Shown here: positions 54,093-62,474 of the stretch, one piece after another
How positions within the stretch are numbered: the first letter of the stretch is position 1
Layout: the number at the start of each line of letters is the position of its first letter
NCBI RefSeq assembly: GCF_014196845.1
Contig: NZ_JACIEM010000004.1
Location: forward strand, 186,001 to 250,000
Origin: Aurantimonas endophytica
GTDB lineage: Bacteria; Pseudomonadota; Alphaproteobacteria; Rhizobiales; Rhizobiaceae
DNA length: 64,000 nt
Reading direction: 5' to 3'
Translations under genes and position numbers: made by a program
Notes under the pieces: generated by a model
What the model was told of the DNA's origin: nothing
The model's database searches: none
What the model saw: the letters and a program-made list of their open reading frames with translations, nothing else

Positions 54093-54827
54093 ATGCTAGA
54101 TGTTGGCTACGGCGCAGCCTTGCTGGCGGGGCTTCTGTCCTTCGTCTCGCCATGCGTTCTGCCGATCGTTCCGCCCTATCTCGCCTATCTGGCGGGCTTG
54201 AGCTTTGACCAGGTCCGCGACCGCGGCGCCGAACCCGCCGTCAAGCGCCAGATCATGCTGGCCTCGCTCGCCTTCGTCGCCGGCTTCACCACCGTCTTCG
54301 TCGCGCTCGGGGCGACCGCCAGCGTGCTGGGGCAGGTCGTCGCCGAATGGTTCGACGTCCTGTCGGTGATCGCCGGCATCATCATCATCGTCATGGGGCT
54401 GCATTTCCTCGGCGTCTTCCGCCTGGCGCTGCTCTACCGCGAGGCGCGCGTCCAGGTGGCGCGCAAGCCGGCCGGGCCGGTCGGCGCCTATGTTATCGGC
54501 CTCGCCTTCGCCTTCGGCTGGACGCCTTGCGTCGGACCCGTCCTGGCGGCCATCCTGTTCGTCGCCGGCACGCAGGAGACGGCGCTGCGCGGCGCCGGGC
54601 TGCTCGCCGCCTACTCGCTCGGCATCGGCGTGCCGTTCCTGCTCGCGGCAGCCTTCGCCACGCGGTTCCTGGCCTTGGCGGCGCGGTTCCGGCAGCATAT
54701 GGCGACGGTCGAGAAGATCATGGGCGGCGCCCTGGTGCTGACCGGCATCCTGTTCGTCACCGGCCAGATGGCGACGATTTCCTACTGGTTGCTGGAGACC
54801 TTTCCGGTCTTCGCCACGATCGGCTAA
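54093..54827 (+). CDS. soxV: CcdA-type membrane thiol transporter SoxV
   Basis: Inner-membrane protein of 244 residues with six helices. It passes electrons from cytoplasmic thioredoxin to periplasmic thioredoxins through a cysteine pair in helices 1 and 4: C21 (FVSPCVLPIVPPY) and C146 (GWTPCVGPVL). This is the CcdA/SoxV plan and length. First gene of the plus-strand sox operon, followed 39 bases later by soxW, its probable electron acceptor. The ATG at 54093 has GGAAA eight bases upstream. A cytochrome-maturation CcdA is less likely given the context. Confidence 0.93.
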   Translation: MLDVGYGAALLAGLLSFVSPCVLPIVPPYLAYLAGLSFDQVRDRGAEPAVKRQIMLASLAFVAGFTTVFVALGATASVLGQVVAEWFDVLSVIAGIIIIVMGLHFLGVFRLALLYREARVQVARKPAGPVGAYVIGLAFAFGWTPCVGPVLAAILFVAGTQETALRGAGLLAAYSLGIGVPFLLAAAFATRFLALAARFRQHMATVEKIMGGALVLTGILFVTGQMATISYWLLETFPVFATIG

Positions 54828-54866
54828 GTCCGGCGCCGCGCGCCGGGAACAAGGGAGGAGAAACGC

Positions 54867-55451
54867 ATGGTGAGGCAGATCATCTTCGCCGCCGCGGCGC
54901 TGTTGTATCTTGGCTCGATGGTCCCGGCCGCTGAGGTCGGCGACGACGGGCTGCACAAGGAGCCGTGGTTCACCCTGACGTTCCGCGACATTGCCGAGGA
55001 TATCGAGGCGGCCCGCCAGGACGGCAAGCGCCTTGCCCTGGTGTTCGAGCAGCGCGGCTGCATCTACTGCCGGCAGATGCACGAGGAAATCCTCGCCGAC
55101 CCGGCGGTCGCCGACTACATCGCGGCGAATTTCCACGTGGTCCAGTACAACCTGTTCGGCGACGAGGAAGTCACCGATCTCGACGGCAGCACGCTGGCGG
55201 AGAAGACCGCGGCGCGGCGCTGGCGCGTGGTGTTCACCCCGACGATCCTGTTCATGCCGGAATCAGCCCCGTCGGAGGGCACGGCCGGCGATGCCGCCGT
55301 TGCCACCATGCCGGGCGCCTTCGGCAAGCAGACGTTCCTCCACATGTTCCAGTGGGTCCGCGAAAAGGGATACCAGGGCGAGGAGCATTTTCAGAAATAT
55401 CATGCTCGCAAGCTGGCCGAGGCCGGTGGCACAATAGAGACGAGCCAGTGA
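54867..55451 (+). CDS. soxW: Periplasmic thioredoxin SoxW
   Basis: Protein of 194 residues with a short signal peptide (about 1-21) and a thioredoxin fold. The active site is C65-I-Y-C68 in EQRGCIYCRQMHEEI, with cis-Pro in FTPTILFM. SoxW takes electrons from SoxV and reduces oxidised sulfur-carrier cysteines. The ATG at 54867 follows GGGAGGAG at good spacing. It closes the first transcription segment; soxX follows 150 bases later behind its own operator. Confidence 0.92.
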   Translation: MVRQIIFAAAALLYLGSMVPAAEVGDDGLHKEPWFTLTFRDIAEDIEAARQDGKRLALVFEQRGCIYCRQMHEEILADPAVADYIAANFHVVQYNLFGDEEVTDLDGSTLAEKTAARRWRVVFTPTILFMPESAPSEGTAGDAAVATMPGAFGKQTFLHMFQWVREKGYQGEEHFQKYHARKLAEAGGTIETSQ

Positions 55452-55486
55452 TTGCTGCGCTGCGGTGCAAACCGTGAGCAGTCGCA

Positions 55487-55507
55487 ATACATTCGAAAAT
55501 AACAATA
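55487..55507. promoter_or_regulatory. Candidate SoxR operator between soxW and soxX
   Basis: The element begins ATACATTCGAAAATAAC and ends AATA, nearly the same as the one at 50986 (ATACATTACAAATATTC). CAATAC occurs twice 18 bases apart (55485 and 55503). This is the soxW/soxX spacer, where SoxR of Pseudaminobacter is known to have its second (wx) site. Confidence 0.6.
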
Positions 55508-55601
55508 CTTGCATTCATTCTCCCGGACTGCTTTACTCACTGCGGGAAAACGAAGCAGTTTCGGCCGACGAAAGCCGGCATTCGGGAGGTATAATTTGTC
55601 C

Positions 55602-56063
55602 ATGATGCGCCCGTTCGCGCTCGGCCTTGCTCTGACCATGGCGTTGTCGCCGCTGGCCCTTGCAGCCGAGACCGCTCCTGCCGATGTATCCTTTGCCGAT
55701 GCCCAGATCGCCGATCCGCTGACCGACAAGGCTGGCGACCCGGCCGAGGGTCGGAGCGTCTTCATGGATCGCGGCCTCGGCAACTGCCTGGCCTGCCATG
55801 CCAATGCCGATCTCGACGACCAGCTGTTCCACGGCAATGTCGGGCCGGAGATGAACGGCGTCGCCGATCGCTGGGAGCCGGGCCAGCTGCGCGCGATCCT
55901 CGTCGACGCCAAGCAGGTCTTTGGCGAGCAGACCGTGATGCCGGGCTTCTACACGCTCGATGTCGGCGTCGACGTCGCCGAAAAATATCAGGGCAAGCCG
56001 ATCCTCACGGCCCAGCAGGTCGAGGATGTCGTTGCCTATCTCGAGACGCTGAAAGGCGACTAG
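55602..56063 (+). CDS. soxX: Thiosulfate-oxidising cytochrome c SoxX
   Basis: Exported c-type cytochrome of 153 residues; signal peptide to about residue 22. One heme site C62-L-A-C65-H66 (GNCLACHANAD); the methionine of TVMPGFYTLD is the likely axial ligand. SoxX pairs with SoxA to join thiosulfate to the SoxY cysteine. A strong GGAGGT (55585-55590) favours a TTG at 55596 by spacing (5 bases) or the ATG at 55602 (11 bases); I list the ATG. soxY follows 13 bases after the stop. Confidence 0.93.
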   Translation: MMRPFALGLALTMALSPLALAAETAPADVSFADAQIADPLTDKAGDPAEGRSVFMDRGLGNCLACHANADLDDQLFHGNVGPEMNGVADRWEPGQLRAILVDAKQVFGEQTVMPGFYTLDVGVDVAEKYQGKPILTAQQVEDVVAYLETLKGD

Positions 56064-56076
56064 GAAGGAAATTTCC

Positions 56077-56532
56077 ATGAACATGACGAGACGCCAGATC
56101 TTCGCGCTGTCCGCCGGCGCTGCCACCTACGGCCTGTTCGCCTTCGCCCCGAGCCGGGCCTTCGCGAGCGTCGAGGCGACCGAGCAAGCGCTCGCCGCCT
56201 TTACCGGCGGCACCGAGCCGAAGACCGGCACGATCAGCCTGACCGCTCCGGAGATCGCCGAGAACGGCAACACCGTGCCGATCTCGGTGACGGTCGAGAG
56301 CCCGATGACCGAAGACAGCTACGTGGAATCGGTGACGATCCTCGCCGAGGGCAATCCCAACCCCGAGGTCGCCACCTTCCACTTCACCCCGATGAGCGGC
56401 AGCGCGACGGCGACGACGCGCATCCGGCTGGCGCAGACCCAGAACGTCATCGCGGTGGCGAAGATGAACGACGGGTCGGTGTTTTCCGACCGCAAGGAAG
56501 TGAAGGTCACGATCGGCGGCTGCGGCGGCTGA
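56077..56532 (+). CDS. soxY: Sulfur carrier protein SoxY
   Basis: Protein of 151 residues with a twin-arginine-like signal (MNMTRRQIFALSAGAATYG). It ends in the swinging arm GGCGG with the substrate cysteine C149, to which sulfur intermediates are covalently bound. The immunoglobulin-like domain includes GNTVPISVTVESPMTED. It forms a heterodimer with SoxZ in the periplasm and shuttles between SoxXA, SoxB and SoxCD. Located in the conserved order soxX-Y-Z-A-B, with the usual short gaps. Confidence 0.96.
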   Translation: MNMTRRQIFALSAGAATYGLFAFAPSRAFASVEATEQALAAFTGGTEPKTGTISLTAPEIAENGNTVPISVTVESPMTEDSYVESVTILAEGNPNPEVATFHFTPMSGSATATTRIRLAQTQNVIAVAKMNDGSVFSDRKEVKVTIGGCGG

Positions 56533-56615
56533 TCCGGCCTTCCGCCCGTCGAACCGAGATCGAGAAAGATGCGTGACCTCGCTTCGGGCGAGCGTCACCT
56601 GAGGAGAACCAGACC

Positions 56616-56942
56616 ATGGCAACGCCGAAGCCGAGAGTGAAAGTCCCCAAGAGCGCCAGCGCCGGGGAAGTCGTCACCATCAAGACCCTGATCAGCCACG
56701 AGATGGAATCGGGCCAGCGCAAGGACGCCGACGGCAACGTCATCCCGCGGCAGATCATCAACAAGTTCACCTGCGAGTTCAACGGCACCAAGGTGTTCGA
56801 GTGCGATCTCGACCCCGCCGTGTCGGCCAATCCGTATTTCGAGTTCACCGCCAAGGTGCCCGAGAGCGGCACGTTCAAGTTCACCTGGGTGGACGACAAC
56901 GGCGAGACCTACACGGACGAGCAAGAGATCACGGTCGGGTAG
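56616..56942 (+). CDS. soxZ: SoxY partner SoxZ
   Basis: Protein of 108 residues without signal peptide, as usual, because it is exported as a complex on the Tat signal of SoxY. Landmarks: RVKVPKSASAGEVVTIKTLI, HEMESGQRKDADGNVIPRQI and FKFTWVDDNGETYTDE. It has an immunoglobulin-like fold and forms the SoxYZ carrier. Two cysteines (TCEFNGTKVFECD) are typical. It sits between soxY and soxA with 83- and 75-base gaps. Confidence 0.96.
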   Translation: MATPKPRVKVPKSASAGEVVTIKTLISHEMESGQRKDADGNVIPRQIINKFTCEFNGTKVFECDLDPAVSANPYFEFTAKVPESGTFKFTWVDDNGETYTDEQEITVG

Positions 56943-57017
56943 AAGCCGGATCCGCATCCGGGTGAAGGAAGAGGGGTCGGCCCGAGGGGTCTGGCCTCGT
57001 CGTGGGAGGAAAACTGC

Positions 57018-57884
57018 TTGAACAAGTCCGTCATCGCCCTTTTGGGCTTTTCCTGCCTCGGCAGCCTGGCGCTGGCGTCCATTGCCTTGGCCGATCCCGT
57101 CAACGAGACGCTGACGATCGACGGCGAGGAGATGATCACCGTCGCCCCCGCGCCGACCGAGCCACCCGGCCACGTCTTCGAGCAGGTGGAATCCGGCTGG
57201 CTCTACCGCGAGGCAGAGACTCGCGCGACGCAGATGGACAGCTTCGAGAATCCCGGCATGCTCAATGTCGAGCGCGGCGAGGAAATCTGGAACACGGTCG
57301 ACGGCGCCGCCGGCAAGTCCTGTGCGACCTGCCACGAGGACGCGTCCGAGACGATGGCCGGCGTCGGCGCCAACTATCCCAAGTGGAATGCCAAGGCCGG
57401 CAAGCCGTTCAATCTCGAGCTGCAGGTCGATGCCTGCCGGACCGAGAACATGCAGGCCGAGCCCTACAAGTTCGACGCGCAGGACCAGAAGGATCTCGTC
57501 ACCTTCATCCGGCACCAGTCGCTGGGCGAGCCGGTGGATATCGACCTCGCCGAGGGCGAGATGATGAGCTGGTGGGAGAAGGGCAAGGAGCGCTATTATT
57601 TGCGCACCGGCCAGCTCGACCTGTCCTGCGCCTCCTGCCACGAGAGCGCCAACGGCAAGTACATCCGCGCCGACCATCTCAGCCAGGGCCAGACCAACGG
57701 CTTCCCGACCTACCGCTTCAACACTGGCGGCATGGTCTCGCTGCACAACCGCTTCCGCGGCTGCGTCCGCGACACGCGGGCGGAAATGCCTAAGGCCTTC
57801 TCCGACGAGCTGATGGCGCTCGAGGTCTACACCGCCTGGCGCGGCCAGGGCCTGTCGGTCGAGACGCCGGCGGTGCGCCAGTAG
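57018..57884 (+). CDS. soxA: Diheme cytochrome SoxA (sulfur transferase)
   Basis: Exported cytochrome of 288 residues (signal to about 25). Two heme sites: C102-A-T-C105-H106 and C204-A-S-C207-H208. The catalytic cysteine ligand of heme 2 is C249 in RGCVRDTRAEM, and C140 (VDACRTENMQ) is also conserved. With SoxX it couples thiosulfate oxidatively to SoxY. The start is TTG at 57018, eight bases after GGGAGGA; no ATG fits before the signal peptide. The diheme form is that of Paracoccus and Rhodovulum rather than the monoheme type. Confidence 0.94.
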   Translation: MNKSVIALLGFSCLGSLALASIALADPVNETLTIDGEEMITVAPAPTEPPGHVFEQVESGWLYREAETRATQMDSFENPGMLNVERGEEIWNTVDGAAGKSCATCHEDASETMAGVGANYPKWNAKAGKPFNLELQVDACRTENMQAEPYKFDAQDQKDLVTFIRHQSLGEPVDIDLAEGEMMSWWEKGKERYYLRTGQLDLSCASCHESANGKYIRADHLSQGQTNGFPTYRFNTGGMVSLHNRFRGCVRDTRAEMPKAFSDELMALEVYTAWRGQGLSVETPAVRQ

Positions 57885-57964
57885 CAGTTTCCCCGGCAGC
57901 TGCGGCTGCCAGACCGTGAACCGGCAAGTCCGGATCGCCTCGGCGGTCCGGATGGAGGATATCC

Positions 57965-59659
57965 ATGTTTTCCAGACGCGAATTCCTGACGGCGACGGTG
58001 GCACTGGGGGCCCTGACCGGGTCCGGCCTGTCCGGCCGCTGGTCGTGGGCCGCCGCCCAGCAGAAGCTGACCGAGGACGATTTGCTCGGCGCCGCCGACT
58101 TCGGCAATCTGACGCTGCTCCACGTCACCGACATACACGCGCAGCTGAAGCCGGTGTATTTCCGTGAGCCCGCCGTCAATATCGGGATCGGCGCGGTCGC
58201 GGGTCTGCCGCCGCACGTGACCGGCGCGGACTTCCTGAAGCTCTACGGGATCGAGCCGGGCACGCCCGACGCCTATGCGCTGACCTCGGAGGATTTCGGC
58301 GCGCTGGCTAGGCAGTACGGCAAGATGGGCGGTCTCGATCGGATCGCCACGATCGTCCGCCGCGCCCGCGCCGAGCGCGGCGAGGACAATGTCCTGCTGC
58401 TCGACGGCGGCGACACCTGGCAGGGCAGCTACACCGCCAACAAGACGGCCGGCGCCGACATGATCACGGCGATGAACGTGCTGGCGCCCGACGCCATGAC
58501 CGGGCACTGGGAGTTCACCTACGGCACCGACCGGGTGCAGGAGGCGATCGACTCCCTGGCCTTCCCTTTCCTCGGCTCGAACATTTTCGACAATGAATGG
58601 GACGAGCCGGCTTTCGAAGCCTGGAAGATGATCGAGCGCGGCGGCGTGAAGATTGCGGTGATCGGCCAGGCCTTCCCCTACACACCGATCGCCAACCCGT
58701 CCTGGCTGATCCCCGGCTGGTCGTTCGGCATCCGCGACGAGCAGATCGGCCTGCATGTCGAGGCGGCGCGGGCGGAAGGCGCCGATCTGGTCGTCCTGCT
58801 TTCCCACAACGGCTTCGACGTCGACCGCAAGCTGGCATCGCGGATCGCTGGAATCGACATCATCCTGACCGGCCACACCCATGACGCGCTGCCGGAACCA
58901 GTGAAAATCGGCAACACGCTGCTGATCGCCTCCGGCTCGAACGGCAAGTTCTTGAGCCGGCTCGATCTTGACGTCTCCAATGGCCGCCTGAACGATTTCC
59001 GCTACCGGCTGATCCCAGTGTTCTCCGACGTCATCGCGCCGGACGCCGAGATGGCGGCGGTCATCGACGAGGTGCGGGCGCCCTATGCGGACGAATTGCA
59101 GCGGGTGATCGGCCGCACCGAGGGGCTGCTCTACCGCCGCGGCAATTTCAACGGCACCTGGGACGACGTGATCTGCGAGGCGCTGCTTGCCGAGCAGGAC
59201 GCCGAGATCGCGCTGTCGCCGGGCTTTCGCTGGGGCACGTCGCTGCCGGCGGACAGCGACATCACCGTCGAGGACCTGCACACGGTCTGCGCCATGACCT
59301 ACCCGGCCGTCTACCGCAACACGATGAGCGGCGAGATGCTGAAGACGGTGCTCGAGGACGTCGCCGACAACCTCTTCAACGCCGATCCCTACTACCAGCA
59401 GGGCGGCGACATGGTCCGCGTCGGCGGCCTCGCCTACGCCATCGATCCGACCAAGACGATCGGCTCGCGGATCACCGACATGACGGTGCTCAAGACCAAG
59501 GCCCCGATCGAGGCCGGCCGCGACTACGTCGTCACCGGCTGGGCCTCGGTGAACGAGGGTACCGAAGGCCCGGCGATCTGGGACGTGGTGGAGAGCTATC
59601 TGGCGAAGAATCCGACCGTTTCGCCCGAGGAAAATCGCAGCGTCACCGTCAAAGGCTGA
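57965..59659 (+). CDS. soxB: Sulfate thiohydrolase SoxB
   Basis: Periplasmic dimanganese hydrolase of 564 residues that releases sulfate from SoxY-bound thiosulfonate. A twin-arginine signal (MFSRREFLTATVALGALTG) is followed by a 5'-nucleotidase-type metallophosphatase fold: VTDIHAQL, LLDGGDTWQGS, GHWEFTYG, LLSHNGFDVD and GHTHDALPEP supply the metal ligands. The C-terminal substrate domain includes SPGFRWGTSLP. It follows soxA after 80 bases; the next spacer has an operator-like element. Confidence 0.96.
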   Translation: MFSRREFLTATVALGALTGSGLSGRWSWAAAQQKLTEDDLLGAADFGNLTLLHVTDIHAQLKPVYFREPAVNIGIGAVAGLPPHVTGADFLKLYGIEPGTPDAYALTSEDFGALARQYGKMGGLDRIATIVRRARAERGEDNVLLLDGGDTWQGSYTANKTAGADMITAMNVLAPDAMTGHWEFTYGTDRVQEAIDSLAFPFLGSNIFDNEWDEPAFEAWKMIERGGVKIAVIGQAFPYTPIANPSWLIPGWSFGIRDEQIGLHVEAARAEGADLVVLLSHNGFDVDRKLASRIAGIDIILTGHTHDALPEPVKIGNTLLIASGSNGKFLSRLDLDVSNGRLNDFRYRLIPVFSDVIAPDAEMAAVIDEVRAPYADELQRVIGRTEGLLYRRGNFNGTWDDVICEALLAEQDAEIALSPGFRWGTSLPADSDITVEDLHTVCAMTYPAVYRNTMSGEMLKTVLEDVADNLFNADPYYQQGGDMVRVGGLAYAIDPTKTIGSRITDMTVLKTKAPIEAGRDYVVTGWASVNEGTEGPAIWDVVESYLAKNPTVSPEENRSVTVKG

Positions 59660-59691
59660 AGCCGGACGGTCGACAGCCGGGCTGCGCGCTG

Positions 59692-59712
59692 ATATATGCA
59701 AAATATCATATA
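59692..59712. promoter_or_regulatory. Candidate SoxR operator between soxB and soxC
   Basis: ATATG (59694-59698) and CATAT (59707-59711) are perfect arms around CAAAATAT, in a patch far more AT-rich than its surroundings. It matches the cores of the soxS/soxV and soxW/soxX elements and lies 22 bases before the soxC ATG. An internal promoter for soxCD is implied. Confidence 0.55.
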
Positions 59713-59734
59713 ATTCTATGTCGGGAGGACGCCG

Positions 59735-61021
59735 ATGACTGACAGGCCTGAGAGGACGGGGGAGGGAACATCCCGCCGCAGCTTCCTCATGCGCAGTCTC
59801 GCCCTTGGCGGCGCGGCCGCCTTTGCCGGGACGACGGGTTCGCGGGCCGCCGATGGAGGGGATCCGGCGATCACCGAGCTGAAGGACTGGAACAGCTATC
59901 TCGGCGAGGGCGTCGTCACGCGGCCCTACGGGACGCCGTCCCCGTTCGAAGCCGGCGTCGTGCGCCGCGACGTGCCGTGGCTCACCGCCGACGCGACCAG
60001 CTCGGTCAGCTTCACGCCGCTGCACGATTTGGAAGGCATCATCACGCCGAACGGGCTCTGCTTCGAGCGCCATCACGCCGGCATCGCCGAGATCCCGCCG
60101 GACGAGCACCGGCTGATGATCAACGGTCTCGTCGACCGGCCGCTGGTCTTCACCATGGACGATCTCAAGCGCTTTCCCCGCGAGAACCGCGTCTATTTCC
60201 TCGAATGCGCCGCCAATAGCGGCATGGAATGGCGCGGCGCGCAGCTGAACGGCTGCCAGTTCACCCACGGCATGATCCACTGCGTGATGTATACCGGCAC
60301 GCCGCTGCGCTACCTCCTGGAGGAGGCGGGCGTGAAGACCGCCGGCAAGTGGCTGCTCGCCGAGGGCGCGGATGCGGCCGCGATGACCCGCTCGATCCCG
60401 ATGGAGAAGGCGCTCGACGACTGTCTCGTCGCCTGGAAGATGAACGGCGAGGCGCTGCGGCCCGAACAGGGCTACCCGGTGCGCCTCGTCGTGCCCGGTT
60501 GGGAAGGCAATATGTGGGTTAAGTGGCTGCGCCGCCTCGAAGTCGGCGACCAGCCCTGGGAGCAGCGGGAAGAGACGTCGAAATACACCGACCTTCTCCC
60601 AAGCGGAAAGGCGCGCAAGTTCACCTGGGGCATGGAGGTGAAGTCGGTCATCACCAATCCGAGCCCCCAGGCGCCGATCACCCACGGCAAGGGACGCACG
60701 GTTATCACCGGCCTCGCCTGGTCCGGCAACGGGCGCATCGACCGCGTCGACGTCACGCTCGACGGCGGACGGAACTGGCACAAGGCGCGGATCGACGGGC
60801 CCAGCCTGCCGATGGCGCTGCACCGCTTCTACTACGACTTCGACTGGGACGGCTCGCAGCTGCTGCTGCAATCGCGGGCAGTGGACGAGCGAGGCTTCGT
60901 GCAGCCGACCAAGAACGAGCTCCGCGCGGCGCGCGGCGACAACTCGATCTACCACAATAACGGCATCCAGACCTGGCTTCTGACCGCGGACGGAGGGCTC
61001 GAAAATGTCGAAGTTTCCTAA
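59735..61021 (+). CDS. soxC: Sulfane dehydrogenase molybdenum subunit SoxC
   Basis: Periplasmic protein of 428 residues that, with SoxD, oxidises the sulfane sulfur on SoxY by six electrons. The Tat signal is TSRRSFLMRSLALGGAAAF (R14, R15). The sulfite-oxidase-type molybdopterin domain has the Mo-binding cysteine C158 in YFLECAANSGM; the dimerisation domain is C-terminal (ITGLAWSGNGRIDRVDVTLD). Presence of soxCD predicts complete oxidation of thiosulfate to sulfate without sulfur globules. It overlaps the soxD start by 17 bases. Confidence 0.95.
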   Translation: MTDRPERTGEGTSRRSFLMRSLALGGAAAFAGTTGSRAADGGDPAITELKDWNSYLGEGVVTRPYGTPSPFEAGVVRRDVPWLTADATSSVSFTPLHDLEGIITPNGLCFERHHAGIAEIPPDEHRLMINGLVDRPLVFTMDDLKRFPRENRVYFLECAANSGMEWRGAQLNGCQFTHGMIHCVMYTGTPLRYLLEEAGVKTAGKWLLAEGADAAAMTRSIPMEKALDDCLVAWKMNGEALRPEQGYPVRLVVPGWEGNMWVKWLRRLEVGDQPWEQREETSKYTDLLPSGKARKFTWGMEVKSVITNPSPQAPITHGKGRTVITGLAWSGNGRIDRVDVTLDGGRNWHKARIDGPSLPMALHRFYYDFDWDGSQLLLQSRAVDERGFVQPTKNELRAARGDNSIYHNNGIQTWLLTADGGLENVEVS

Positions 61022-61694
61022 GGCGCTGCTCCTGGCGGGAGCGATCGCCACCGGCGCGGCGGGCATTGCGGCGGCCTCAGCCGAGGAGCAGGCCGGCAGC
61101 AAGCTCGGCCTCGGCCGCGTCGCGACGGAGGCGGAAATCGCCGCCTGGGATATCGATGTCCGGCCGGACGGGCAGGGGCTTCCCGTCGGCAGCGGCACCG
61201 TGCTGGAAGGCGAAGCGATCTTCGAGATGCAGTGCGCCTCCTGCCATGGCGATTTCGGCGAGGGGCGTGACCGCTGGCCGGTCCTGGCGGGTGGCTTCGA
61301 TACGCTCACCCGCGAGCGTCCGGAAAAGACCATCGGCTCGTACTGGCCGTATCTCTCGACGGTCTACGACTATATCCACCGGGCGATGCCCTTCGGCAGC
61401 GCCCAGACGCTCGGCGACGACGACGTCTACGCGCTGACGGCCTATGTCCTCTATCTCAACGACATCGTCACGGACGAGGAATTCGAGCTCTCCAACGAGA
61501 ACTTCACCTCGATCGAGATGCCCAATGCCGACGCGTTCGTCCCGGACGACCGGGAACAGGAAGCGCACTACAAGACCGGGGCCGAACCCTGTATGGTGGA
61601 CTGCAAGCCGGGGCCGGCGGAGATCACCATGCGGGCGCAGGTGCTCGACGTGACGCCCGACAGCGAGGGTGCTGCCGGCGGACAGGTGGACTGA
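61005..61694 (+). CDS. soxD: Cytochrome c subunit SoxD (short, monoheme)
   Basis: Exported protein of 229 residues, partner of SoxC. There is one heme site C77-A-S-C80-H81 (FEMQCASCHGDFGEG) with a likely axial methionine in RAMPFGSAQ. Near the C-terminus is a C-x3-C pair (EPCMVDCKPG) without histidine. Paracoccus SoxD is larger and diheme, so this is the short form. The start lies inside the end of soxC, which suggests coupling. The single heme should suffice to pass electrons to a small cytochrome c. Confidence 0.92.
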   Translation: MSKFPKALLLAGAIATGAAGIAAASAEEQAGSKLGLGRVATEAEIAAWDIDVRPDGQGLPVGSGTVLEGEAIFEMQCASCHGDFGEGRDRWPVLAGGFDTLTRERPEKTIGSYWPYLSTVYDYIHRAMPFGSAQTLGDDDVYALTAYVLYLNDIVTDEEFELSNENFTSIEMPNADAFVPDDREQEAHYKTGAEPCMVDCKPGPAEITMRAQVLDVTPDSEGAAGGQVD

Positions 61695-61745
61695 CGCGGA
61701 CGGGCTTCTGCCCGCCGGGATCCGCCGCATCGGGAGTAGCTGGCC

Positions 61746-62267
61746 ATGTTTCGAATTTTTCGCCCGCTCCGCGCGGCCCGTGCCGCCGGGTTCCGGCTGC
61801 CCGCAGCGGGCCTGATGCTGGCGCTCGCGGCGATGCTCTCTGCGCCGTCGGCGATGTCCCCCGCTGCCGCCCAGCCCGCCGAGGATGACGGCGGCTTCGT
61901 CACCCACCGCCTGGCGCTGCAGGTCTCCGACGACGACGAGGCGGCGATGCGCTCGGCGCTGGATATCGCCGCCAATGTCTCGCGGTTCTATTCCGACAAG
62001 GCGGAAGAGGTCGACATCCGCATCGTCGTCTACGGTCCGGGCCTGACCATGCTCCGCCCGGACAGGACGCCGGTGATGGAGCGGCTGACCTCGTTCGAGC
62101 AGAGCATGCCGAACGTCGCCTTCGTCGCCTGCGGCAACACGCTCGACACGCTCGAGCGCGAGGAGGGCAGCCGGCCGGAGATCGTCCCCTTCGCCGAAGT
62201 GGTCGAGGCCGGCGTCGCCGAGCTGATCCGCCTCGACGAGGAAGGCTTCACCATCGTCAAGCCCTGA
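61746..62267 (+). CDS. Exported DsrE-family protein
   Basis: Protein of 173 residues. A long N-terminal region with a hydrophobic stretch (AAGLMLALAAMLSAPSAM) and an AAAQ cleavage site indicates export. The mature part has a DsrE/DsrF-like fold: HRLALQVSDDDEAAMRSALD, EVDIRIVVYGPGLTML, and a single conserved cysteine in VAFVACGNTLDTLE. DsrE-like proteins carry sulfur on cysteine in the cytoplasm; an exported version next to sox genes suggests a periplasmic persulfide carrier or scavenger. It follows soxD by 51 bases, probably in the same operon. Confidence 0.8.
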   Translation: MFRIFRPLRAARAAGFRLPAAGLMLALAAMLSAPSAMSPAAAQPAEDDGGFVTHRLALQVSDDDEAAMRSALDIAANVSRFYSDKAEEVDIRIVVYGPGLTMLRPDRTPVMERLTSFEQSMPNVAFVACGNTLDTLEREEGSRPEIVPFAEVVEAGVAELIRLDEEGFTIVKP

Positions 62268-62418
62268 CGGGCTAGGGCCAACGCCCACAAAGGTGCTCCC
62301 TGGCGACCGGGCCCCGACCGCAGCTCCGTCCCGGCCCTGGAACCAGAATCCAACATTGTGATAAGCGGCAGGAAACTGGTTCGCTCGACCGGCAGCCTCG
62401 GCACATCTGTAACCTGAA

Positions 62419-62440
62419 CATATTCGCTTATCCGCATATC
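62419..62440. promoter_or_regulatory. Weak candidate operator before the second YeeE/YedE gene
   Basis: CATATTCGCTTATCCGCATA has ATAT at both ends with inner CGC repeats and lies 35 bases before the transporter start. It resembles the four sox elements only in its ATA ends, so membership is doubtful. Confidence 0.25.
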
Positions 62441-62474
62441 TTCGCCGGAGCGGCAACCGGCAGGACTTCTCGCC

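Noticed and set aside
57827-61333. An 1168-codon open frame antisense to soxB, soxC and the start of soxD
   Set aside because: Same cause; low-complexity reading, no motif, and it covers well-recognised genes.
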